7,804 nt of DNA from Bacteroides sp. UBA1317 (GTDB lineage: Bacteria; Bacteroidota; Bacteroidia; Bacteroidales; Bacteroidaceae). The stretch covers positions 1,483 to 9,286 of the forward strand of contig DBTL01000114.1 of NCBI GenBank assembly GCA_002307035.1. The letters run 5' to 3'. Both the position numbers and the translations under genes were made by a program. Below are positions 1 through 5,674 of this stretch, piece after piece. A model generated the notes under the pieces. That model saw nothing but the letters and a program-made list of their open reading frames with translations. It was not told where the DNA came from and did not search any database. Numbering within the stretch: the first letter of the stretch is position 1; each line of letters begins with the position of its first letter.

Positions 1-336
1 GAAACCGTTTTCATTTTAACTCCCGTTTTGTCTGATGTTCAGATGAAGGAAGCGGTAGAAAAATTCAAAAGCATACTTCTTGAAGAAGGTGCTGAGATTA
101 TTAATGAAGAGAATTGGGGTCTTAAAAAGCTAGCTTACCCAATTCAGAAAAAATCCACAGGATTTTATCAGCTGGTTGAGTTTAGTGCAGAGCCAACAGT
201 AATTGAGAAGCTGGAGCTAAACTTCCGTCGTGATGAGCGCGTTATCCGTTTTCTTACTTTTAGAATGGATAAGTATGCTGCTGAATATGCTGCTAAAAGA
301 AGAAAACTGAAATCAACTAAAAAGGAGGAAAATTAA
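1..336 (+). CDS. rpsF: 30S ribosomal protein bS6 (5' end cut off by the window)
   Basis: bS6 sits on the 30S platform, where it forms a heterodimer with bS18 next to the 3' end of 16S rRNA. The reading frame is open from base 1 (Glu-Thr-Val-Phe-Ile-Leu-Thr-Pro), the classic beta-1 strand of S6, so the true start lies just before the window, probably only about four residues upstream. A TTG at 28-30 is in frame but internal to this strand and is not the start. The visible 111 residues include the conserved GLKKLAYPIQKK segment, the FRRDERVIRFLTFR strand and a Lys-rich tail typical of Bacteroidetes S6. The stop at 334-336 lies two bases before the rpsR ATG, and the rpsR SD sequence is inside the last rpsF codons. 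First visible gene of an rpsF-rpsR-rplI operon; its promoter and leader are not in the window. Identification is secure. Confidence 0.97.
   Translation, partial: ETVFILTPVLSDVQMKEAVEKFKSILLEEGAEIINEENWGLKKLAYPIQKKSTGFYQLVEFSAEPTVIEKLELNFRRDERVIRFLTFRMDKYAAEYAAKRRKLKSTKKEEN
321..328 (+). promoter_or_regulatory. Strong Shine-Dalgarno sequence of rpsR
   Basis: AAAGGAGG matches the anti-SD (CCUCCUUU) over 8 contiguous bases and ends 10 nt before the rpsR ATG at 339. It lies inside the final codons of rpsF. It is exceptional because Bacteroidetes ribosomes largely ignore SD sequences, and the lipoprotein, ligase, mtaB, acyltransferase, glycosyltransferase and mgsA starts in this window have none. 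Confidence 0.85.
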
Positions 337-338
337 TC

Positions 339-611
339 ATGGCACAACAAAATCAATCAGAGATTAGATACTTAACTCCGCCTTCAGTAGACGTGAAAAA
401 GAAAAAGTATTGTCGCTTCAAAAAAAGTGGTATCAGATACATCGACTACAAAGATCCTGAATTCTTGAAGAAATTCCTAAACGAACAAGGGAAAATACTT
501 CCACGTCGTATTACAGGTACTTCTTTGAAATTCCAACGTAGAATTGCGCAAGCGGTGAAGAGAGCACGTCATTTGGCGTTACTTCCATTTGTTACTGACA
601 TGATGAAATAA
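339..611 (+). CDS. rpsR: 30S ribosomal protein bS18
   Basis: bS18 binds bS6 and the 16S rRNA platform. The 90-residue product carries the family signature: a KKKKYCRFKKSGI segment near residues 20-32, YIDYKDPEFLKKFL at about 34-47, and the core GKILPRRITGTSLKFQRRI at about 51-69, followed by the basic helix ending in HLALLPF. Length fits bacterial S18 with a short N-terminal extension. Cys25 is retained. The ATG at 339 is preceded by a strong SD (AAAGGAGG, 321-328), unusual for this phylum. The gene lies 2 nt after rpsF and 16 nt before rplI, so the three are co-transcribed and probably translationally linked. In Bacteroidetes ribosomes bS18, with bS6 and bS21, is known to form the pocket that holds the 16S 3' tail, which makes the SD here suggestive of feedback. 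Confidence 0.98.
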   Translation: MAQQNQSEIRYLTPPSVDVKKKKYCRFKKSGIRYIDYKDPEFLKKFLNEQGKILPRRITGTSLKFQRRIAQAVKRARHLALLPFVTDMMK

Positions 612-614
612 TTG

Positions 615-621
615 AAGGAGG
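615..621 (+). promoter_or_regulatory. Strong Shine-Dalgarno sequence of rplI
   Basis: AAGGAGG ends 6 nt before the rplI ATG at 628, an optimal SD position. It occupies most of the 16-nt gap between rpsR and rplI. It is the second strong SD of the operon and fixes the rplI start. Confidence 0.85.
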
Positions 622-627
622 AAAAGT

Positions 628-1071
628 ATGGAAATTATATTGAAAGAAGACGTAGTAAACTTGGGTTATAAAAATGATATCGTAACAGTTAAATCTGGTT
701 ATGGTCGTAATTTCTTGATCCCCACAGGAAAAGCAGTTATCGCTTCTCCTTCTGCTAAGAAAATGTTGGCTGAAGATCTTAAGCAACGCGCTCATAAGCT
801 TGAAAAAATAAGAAAAGATGCAGAAGAATTAGCTGCTAAGCTAGAGGCTGTATCACTGACTATTGGAACAAAGGTAAGCTCTACTGGGACTATTTTTGGT
901 TCAGTTGGTAACATCCAAATAGCTGATGAATTAACAAAGCTTGGTTTTGAAATTGAAAGAAAAACCATTGTTGTTAAAGACGTAGTAAAAGAGGTTGGTT
1001 CATATAAAGCTATCGTAAAGCTTCACAAAGATGTTTCTGTTGAAATTCCTTTTGAGGTTGTTGCAGAGTAA
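628..1071 (+). CDS. rplI: 50S ribosomal protein bL9
   Basis: bL9 is a two-domain protein at the base of the L1 stalk that bridges neighbouring ribosomes and supports frame maintenance. The 147-residue length is standard. The N-terminal RNA-binding domain shows MEIILKEDVVNLG at 1-13, the Gly-rich VKSGYGRNFLIPTGKA segment at about 21-36, then a long charged connecting helix (about 41-75) leading to the C-terminal domain with GTIFGSV and a VEIPFEVV end. The start is fixed by the SD six bases upstream. It is the last gene of the rpsF-rpsR-rplI operon and is followed 29 nt after the stop by an intrinsic terminator. There is no priB or ssb gene between rpsF and rpsR, unlike in many Proteobacteria and Firmicutes. 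Confidence 0.98.
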   Translation: MEIILKEDVVNLGYKNDIVTVKSGYGRNFLIPTGKAVIASPSAKKMLAEDLKQRAHKLEKIRKDAEELAAKLEAVSLTIGTKVSSTGTIFGSVGNIQIADELTKLGFEIERKTIVVKDVVKEVGSYKAIVKLHKDVSVEIPFEVVAE

Positions 1072-1094
1072 TATTTCTGTTGATAATGATATAC

Positions 1095-1138
1095 AAAAAA
1101 GATGGGTATTCCTTATTTGGGAATGCCCATCTTTTTTT
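1095..1138 (+). terminator. Intrinsic terminator of the rpsF-rpsR-rplI operon
   Basis: A 12-bp stem (GATGGGTATTCC at 1101-1112 with GGAATGCCCATC at 1120-1131, one T-G wobble) encloses a 7-nt loop. It is flanked by A6 on the left and T7 on the right, so the pairing extends and the T-tract gives a classical rho-independent stop. The flanking A-run means it could also work on the minus strand. Confidence 0.92.
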
Positions 1139-1206
1139 ATGCCTTATTTGATCTTTATTGTAGGTAGTAAAGAGATACCTAAAGGTATATTTCTCACTTG
1201 AACTAA

Positions 1207-1244
1207 TAAAAAAAAGCCTGTGATGTTTGCATCACAGGCTTTTT
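1207..1244 (-). terminator. Intrinsic terminator of the small lipoprotein gene, probably bidirectional
   Basis: A perfect 15-bp inverted repeat (arms 1211-1225 and 1230-1244, core GCCTGTGATG / CATCACAGGC) has a TTTG loop. On the minus strand it ends in a U-run, read from the A8 at 1208-1215, and lies about 24 nt after the lipoprotein stop. On the plus strand it ends in TTTTT, so it can also catch readthrough from the ribosomal operon. Confidence 0.92.
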
Positions 1245-1268
1245 AATTTTCTAATTGTTGTACTGAAA

Positions 1269-1472
1269 TTATTCAGCTACAACTGCTGCGCTATCAACTG
1301 CTGTTGTATCAGTTGCTGCTGCTGCTTCAGCTGCTGCAGCTTCTACTGCTGCGATTGAATCAGCGATACGGATTGAATCAGCTTTAGCTTTTTCAGCTTC
1401 AGCTTGTTTGTTACCACATGATGCGAAAGATACTGCTGCAATAGCTGCGAACATTAAAATTAATTTTTTCAT
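1269..1472 (-). CDS. Very small Ala-rich lipoprotein, function unknown
   Basis: The chosen start (1472) gives 67 residues beginning MKKLILMFAA; an upstream in-frame ATG at 1502 would add ten residues ahead of a normal signal peptide and is less likely. Residues 1-18 form a lipoprotein signal peptide (Lys-Lys, hydrophobic core, lipobox F-A-S-C) with Cys19 as the lipidated residue. The mature chain is only 49 residues: Gly-Asn-Lys-Gln, an acidic/basic stretch with a repeated ADSI (31-34 and 37-40), then an Ala-rich run (about 41-53) and a Thr/Asp/Val tail. Nineteen of the 49 mature residues are Ala, and charge is net acidic. No acidic run follows Cys at +2 to +5, so a Bacteroides surface-export signal is not evident and a periplasm-facing position is more likely. 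The shape recalls a minimal helical envelope lipoprotein such as Lpp, by analogy only. Own promoter and terminator; convergent with rplI. Confidence 0.85.
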   Translation of the reverse strand: MKKLILMFAAIAAVSFASCGNKQAEAEKAKADSIRIADSIAAVEAAAAEAAAATDTTAVDSAAVVAE

Positions 1473-1524
1473 TTTCTTTGCTTTTTTAAATCTGTAATAC
1501 AATCATTTGCTTATTAAAACGTTG

Positions 1525-1532
1525 CAAATGTA
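1525..1532 (-). promoter_or_regulatory. -7 box of the lipoprotein promoter
   Basis: On the minus strand the bases read TACATTTG, an exact match to the Bacteroidetes -7 consensus TAnnTTTG. The box lies about 50 nt upstream of the ATG at 1472, giving a leader of roughly 45 nt. I find no clear TTTG -33 box at the usual 19-21 nt spacing. Runs of A (minus strand) at 1538-1543, 1569-1576, 1578-1586 and 1597-1602 lie upstream and may bend the DNA or act like an UP element. Confidence 0.6.
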
Positions 1533-1632
1533 TAGACTTTTTTGATATGTTGTACTCTTAATGACGACTTTTTTTTATTTTTTTTTGTTGAGGTCGTTTT
1601 TTCTCCTTTTAGTAACATGTTATAGAACACAT

Positions 1633-3306
1633 CTAATCTTCTGCTATACTGTTATATAAGTACCTTTTGATGCTTCTTTTAGGAGTCTTTTCGAATTCAG
1701 TGGGGTATAGTTGTATTTGGTTAATTTTCTCATAAGCAGCTACGCAATTATTTAGGCTTTTGAGATTTTCATTCATGATCGTCTTTAGATGCTCAGGATG
1801 GTTTAGACCAAGTGAATCTAAGGTTTCGTAATCGGCATAGACTAATGCTACGAGTTTTTTGTTCCTCTCTATGACAAGGCTTTCAAGAATAAATGGCATA
1901 TTGTTTAACCGGGCTTCAATTTCTTCGGGAAATATATTTTGTCCGTTTGAACTTAGTATCATTGTTTTGCTGCGGCCTCTGATGAATATATTGCCATTTA
2001 CGTCTATTGTACCTAGATCTCCGGTGCGTAACCAACCATCGTCAGTAAATACTTCATTGGTCGCTTCCTGGTTTTTGTAATACCCTACCATTACATTTTC
2101 TCCGCGTACTTGTATTTCTCCCGTTTCCATGTCAGGCCTTTCTTTGTAAATACGAGCTTCCATTATATCGAGGACTTTCCCTGATGATGTGCGGATAAAT
2201 TCATTCCAGGGGGCATAGCTTATCAGGGGGCCGCATTCTGTCATTCCGTATCCGATGGTAAAGGGAGATTTTATCTTATGAAAGAATTCCTCGACTTCCG
2301 GATTCATCGCTGCTCCACCTATGATGATTTCCTTGAATCGTCCACCTAATGCATCAATCATTTTTTTCCGGATTTGGCCGTATATTTGCGCATCTAGCAG
2401 AGGAATACTTAGTGCCCACTTCATTCCTTTCTTATTGATCAGCGGCTGAATCACATTTTTATATATCTTTTCAATGACTAAAGGAACAGTGATAATCAAA
2501 TTGGGTTTTACTTCTTCAAAAGCTTTCATGATAATTTTGGGTGAGGGAGCTTTTCCTAGTAGGGTGACATGCGTGCCTACAGCTGTAGCTGTAAGAAAGT
2601 CGAACGCACAACCGTAGGCGTGTGCTAAAGGAAGAAAGGAGAGTACTTTGTCTCCTTTCTTAAGTAGTTCGGTGCGAATGCCAAAGGTTACATTTCCGGC
2701 AAGATTGTTTCCGGTAAGCATTACTCCTTTACTAAATCCGGTGGTTCCGGAGGTATAGTTCAGTAACATCACTTTGTCATTACTGAGTGTGGTGTATTGC
2801 ACGTTGTCTTTGCGGAATTCGTCAGGATAAATTTGCTGCATTTCTTCATCTATGTGCTTTAGGAATTTCTGGATGGTTTCTCCATCTCGCTGATGCAGAC
2901 AGCGAAAATCAGTTAACGAAAAAACAGCTCGTAAATCGGATAATTTCTCTTCTTCCAATGTTTCCCAAATACTATCGCTAGTGAAAAGAAAGATAGATTC
3001 CGAATGGTTCACGATGTGATGAACGTCGTTCGGATGGAAATCTTGCAAGATAGGTACAACAACCGCGCCATAGGTGATGGTGGCCATATATGCTATACAC
3101 CACCGGGAATTATTCTTTCCGATGATTGCTATTTTGTCACCACGGCGGAGGCTGCAATGTTTGAATAATAAGTGCAACTTGGCTATCTCTTGGGCTACTT
3201 GTCCGTATGTATAGCTCTCTTCTTCTCCATAGTCTGTGTAACACGGTAGGTTCCAATTCTCTCGGAAACTGTTTTCGTATAGTTTGATGAAATTTTCTTT
3301 TATCAT
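1633..3306 (-). CDS. AMP-forming long-chain acyl-CoA synthetase-like ligase
   Basis: A 557-residue ANL-superfamily enzyme, predicted to convert a fatty acid, ATP and CoA to acyl-CoA via acyl-AMP in the cytoplasm. Visible motifs in order: the ATP-binding P-loop YTSGTTGFSKG (184-194), GYGMTECGP (352-360), which contributes to adenylate binding, the hinge-region GWLRTGDLG (424-432), RGRSK (443-447), NGQNIFPEEIEARL (454-467), and a C-terminal TPKRSIKR (541-548) that should hold the adenylation lysine (Lys547 or Lys543). The layout is closest to the FAA1/FadD15 long-chain group, slightly shorter than the usual 600 or so. All core motifs look intact. The substrate cannot be read from sequence; an acyl-ACP synthetase or another carboxylate-CoA ligase is possible. 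It stands alone, divergent from mtaB, with its own promoter. I see no terminator before the lipoprotein gene downstream, so readthrough is possible. Confidence 0.9.
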   Translation of the reverse strand: MIKENFIKLYENSFRENWNLPCYTDYGEEESYTYGQVAQEIAKLHLLFKHCSLRRGDKIAIIGKNNSRWCIAYMATITYGAVVVPILQDFHPNDVHHIVNHSESIFLFTSDSIWETLEEEKLSDLRAVFSLTDFRCLHQRDGETIQKFLKHIDEEMQQIYPDEFRKDNVQYTTLSNDKVMLLNYTSGTTGFSKGVMLTGNNLAGNVTFGIRTELLKKGDKVLSFLPLAHAYGCAFDFLTATAVGTHVTLLGKAPSPKIIMKAFEEVKPNLIITVPLVIEKIYKNVIQPLINKKGMKWALSIPLLDAQIYGQIRKKMIDALGGRFKEIIIGGAAMNPEVEEFFHKIKSPFTIGYGMTECGPLISYAPWNEFIRTSSGKVLDIMEARIYKERPDMETGEIQVRGENVMVGYYKNQEATNEVFTDDGWLRTGDLGTIDVNGNIFIRGRSKTMILSSNGQNIFPEEIEARLNNMPFILESLVIERNKKLVALVYADYETLDSLGLNHPEHLKTIMNENLKSLNNCVAAYEKINQIQLYPTEFEKTPKRSIKRYLYNSIAED

Positions 3307-3329
3307 TGCACGATTTTTGTTGTTTTGTG

Positions 3330-3360
3330 CAAAAATAGAAAGAATGTTTCAGTATCGAAA
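3330..3360 (-). promoter_or_regulatory. Promoter of the acyl-CoA synthetase gene
   Basis: On the minus strand, TATTTTTG (3330-3337) matches the -7 consensus TAnnTTTG, and TTTC (3357-3360), one mismatch from the -33 TTTG, lies exactly 19 nt upstream. The predicted start of transcription leaves about 20 nt of leader before the ATG at 3306. Confidence 0.7.
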
Positions 3361-3414
3361 GTCTTTACTAAATAACTATTGATTACAATAACAACTTTTA
3401 ATTATAATAATGTG

Positions 3415-3422
3415 TACCTTTG
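3415..3422 (+). promoter_or_regulatory. -7 box of the mtaB operon promoter
   Basis: TACCTTTG is an exact TAnnTTTG match, 26 nt upstream of the ATG at 3449. I see no convincing -33 TTTG at the normal spacing. If used, transcription begins around 3426-3431, downstream of the in-frame ATG at 3410, which rules that ATG out as the start. Confidence 0.6.
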
Positions 3423-3448
3423 CATTGAATTATGTATTTGACAGAATT

Positions 3449-4771
3449 ATGATAGATACTACTGTATTTCAAAATAAGACAGCCGTTTATTATACATTAG
3501 GCTGCAAATTAAACTTCTCAGAGACATCAACAATAGGAAAAATACTCCGTGAGTCAGGCGTTCGCACGGCACGAAAAGGCGAAATAGCGGACATTTGTAT
3601 TGTGAATACTTGTTCGGTAACGGAAATGGCTGATAAAAAATGTCGGCAAGTAATTAATCGATTAGTAAAGCAGCATCCCGGTGCATTTGTTGTGGTCACA
3701 GGCTGCTATGCTCAGCTTAAACCTGAGAATATAGCTAATATGGAAGGGGTTGACTTGGTTCTGGGCGCCGAACAGAAGGCTGATATTATGCAATATATTG
3801 GCAATATGCAGAAACTGGAATCGGGGCAAGCACACACATCAGTGTTGAAGGATATTTCTTCATTTGCTCCTTCCTGCTCACGAGGAGACCGTACGCGGTT
3901 TTTTCTGAAAGTGCAGGATGGCTGTGACTATTATTGTACCTATTGCACGATTCCTCTCGCTCGTGGGCGAAGTCGTAACGGCACGATATCATCTATGTTA
4001 GAGCAGGCTAAGAAGGCTGCTTTAGAAGGAGGAAAGGAGATTGTGCTGACTGGAGTGAATATTGGAGATTTTGGTAAAAGTACGGGAGAAACTTTTTTTG
4101 ATTTGATAAAAGCACTCGATGAAGTAGAAGGTATTGAACGATATCGCATCTCTTCTATAGAGCCTAACTTGCTGACGGACGAGATTATAGAATACGTTTC
4201 GCATTCACGTCGCTTTGCACCCCATTTCCATATACCGTTGCAATCGGGTAGTGATGAGGTTTTGAAGTTGATGCATCGGAAATATGATACAGCGCTTTTT
4301 GCCTCTAAAGTAAAGAAGATAAAAGAAGTGATGCCGGATGCCTTTATTGGGGTAGATGTAATTGTTGGCACGCGAGGTGAGACAGATGAATATTTTGAAG
4401 CTGCTTATGAGTTTATTAAAGGTCAGGATGTGTCACAGCTACATGTTTTTAGCTATTCAGAACGTCCAGGTACTCAGGCACTGAAAATAGATCATGTTGT
4501 AACTGCGGCCGAAAAGCATCAGCGCAGTCAGCGGTTGCTGGAACTTTCAGAAGAGAAGACGAAGGCTTTTTATTCTCGTTTTATCGGTCATTCGATGTCT
4601 GTGTTGTTGGAGAAAGCTAAATCGGATGCGCCTATGCACGGCTTTACCCAAAACTACATTCGTGTGGAACTGGAAAGTCTTAATCAATTGGATAATCAAG
4701 TGGTACTACTTCGGTTGGGCGAATTTAATGAAGAAGGCACGGCTCTTTTGGGCACTATTATAAATGATTAA
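3449..4771 (+). CDS. mtaB: tRNA t6A37 methylthiotransferase MtaB
   Basis: A radical SAM enzyme that adds a methylthio group to N6-threonylcarbamoyladenosine at position 37 of ANN-decoding tRNAs, giving ms2t6A. With the start at 3449 the protein has 440 residues. The N-terminal UPF0004 domain holds the three cysteines for the auxiliary Fe-S cluster: Cys19 (TLGCKLNFSE), Cys55 (NTCSVTE) and Cys86 (TGCYAQ). The radical SAM cluster motif CxxxCxxC is Cys159, Cys163 and Cys166 (DGCDYYCTYC), followed by PLARGRSRN. A TRAM RNA-binding domain occupies about 375-440. NTCSVTEMADKKCRQ and the general layout favour MtaB over MiaB or RimO. An in-frame ATG at 3410 adds 13 residues but lies upstream of the predicted transcription start. 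The acyltransferase gene follows after 9 nt. Confidence 0.93.
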   Translation: MIDTTVFQNKTAVYYTLGCKLNFSETSTIGKILRESGVRTARKGEIADICIVNTCSVTEMADKKCRQVINRLVKQHPGAFVVVTGCYAQLKPENIANMEGVDLVLGAEQKADIMQYIGNMQKLESGQAHTSVLKDISSFAPSCSRGDRTRFFLKVQDGCDYYCTYCTIPLARGRSRNGTISSMLEQAKKAALEGGKEIVLTGVNIGDFGKSTGETFFDLIKALDEVEGIERYRISSIEPNLLTDEIIEYVSHSRRFAPHFHIPLQSGSDEVLKLMHRKYDTALFASKVKKIKEVMPDAFIGVDVIVGTRGETDEYFEAAYEFIKGQDVSQLHVFSYSERPGTQALKIDHVVTAAEKHQRSQRLLELSEEKTKAFYSRFIGHSMSVLLEKAKSDAPMHGFTQNYIRVELESLNQLDNQVVLLRLGEFNEEGTALLGTIIND

Positions 4772-4780
4772 AGAATAAGG

Positions 4781-5674
4781 ATGTCTAGATTTGTTTATAT
4801 CTTTGTTTATCTGGGAATGTGGTTATTAGCCATACAGCCTTTCTCAATGCTGTATGTGTTATCTGACGTGATGTATTTCTTCATGTATAAAGTGATAGGA
4901 TATAGAAAGAAGGTTGTTCGACGGAATTTGAAAAACTCTTTTCCCGAAAAATCGATAACAGAACTACGCATCATTGAACGAAAGTTCTATCACTACATCT
5001 GCGACTACATGCTCGAGAGCTTAAAGATGCTAAAGATGCCTGTAGCCCAACTGCATAGGCGTATGCACTTTGAAAACACAGAACAATATCTGGAAATGAT
5101 AGAGAAGTATGGTGGCATTGTAGTGATGATGCCGCACTATGCTAATTTTGAATGGACCATTGGTATGGGCATGTTCATGAAGCCCGGTGACATCCCGATG
5201 CAGGTATATAAAACAATTCGCAATCCATTTGTTGATCGGTTGTTTCGCAACATTCGTTCTCGATTCGGTGGCTATAATGTGCAAAAATCAGATACGGCTC
5301 GTGAAGTGATTCGTGCTAAACATGCCGGAAAAAAACTTGCGCTTGGTCTTGTTGCCGATCAATCTCCAAATGTACACAGTCTTCATTACTGGACGAAATT
5401 TCTGAATCAAGATACTGCTTTCATGGATGGGGGAGAGCGTATTGCCAGGATGATGAACTATCCGGTGTTTTATTGTGACTTAAAAAAAGAAAAACGAGGA
5501 TATTGCGAAGCTACCTTTGTCTTGATGTCCGAACATCCAAAAAACACGGTCGATGGCGAGATCACAGAAATGTATGCTCGCCATGTAGAGCAGACTATCT
5601 TGCGTGAACCAGCCTACTGGTTTTGGTCGCACAAACGCTGGAAACATGAACACCTTGCAGATATAGAAAAATGA
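4781..5674 (+). CDS. LpxL/HtrB-family lysophospholipid (probably lipid A) acyltransferase
   Basis: A 297-residue inner-membrane protein of the lipid A biosynthesis acyltransferase family. It is predicted to transfer an acyl chain from acyl-ACP to a 3-hydroxyacyl group of a lipid A precursor on the cytoplasmic face. An N-terminal membrane helix spans about residues 4-32, followed by a basic YRKKVVRRNLKNSFP segment. The catalytic HX4E motif is His119 to Glu124 (MMPHYANFEW), and a second conserved block is ADQSP at 192-196. The C-terminal YWFWSHKRWK (279-288) is typical of the family. The length fits LpxL/LpxM proteins (about 300). Nine nt after mtaB; its TGA overlaps the glycosyltransferase start as ATGA, so both are probably translationally coupled. 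Bacteroides lipid A is known to be penta-acylated, which would need one such late acyltransferase; that this is the one is inference. Another lysolipid acceptor remains possible. Confidence 0.88.
   Translation: MSRFVYIFVYLGMWLLAIQPFSMLYVLSDVMYFFMYKVIGYRKKVVRRNLKNSFPEKSITELRIIERKFYHYICDYMLESLKMLKMPVAQLHRRMHFENTEQYLEMIEKYGGIVVMMPHYANFEWTIGMGMFMKPGDIPMQVYKTIRNPFVDRLFRNIRSRFGGYNVQKSDTAREVIRAKHAGKKLALGLVADQSPNVHSLHYWTKFLNQDTAFMDGGERIARMMNYPVFYCDLKKEKRGYCEATFVLMSEHPKNTVDGEITEMYARHVEQTILREPAYWFWSHKRWKHEHLADIEK

Noticed and set aside
28..336. TTG at 28 as the rpsF start
   Set aside because: The frame is open from base 1 and encodes the conserved S6 beta-1 strand; the gene is cut by the window edge.
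1473..1502. ATG at 1502 as the lipoprotein start
   Set aside because: It would place ten charged residues before a normal Met-Lys-Lys signal peptide.
1565..1602. Terminator built from GACGAC / GTCGTTTTTT
   Set aside because: The stem is only about 5-6 bp with a loop of over 20 T-rich bases, and it faces the plus strand, where no gene ends nearby.
3410..3448. ATG at 3410 as the mtaB start
   Set aside because: It lies upstream of the best -7 box, so it would not be in the mRNA, and the 13 extra residues do not look like part of MtaB.
3940..4371. 143-codon minus-strand frame inside mtaB
   Set aside because: It is antisense to the conserved radical SAM domain, and the product has no plausible domain.
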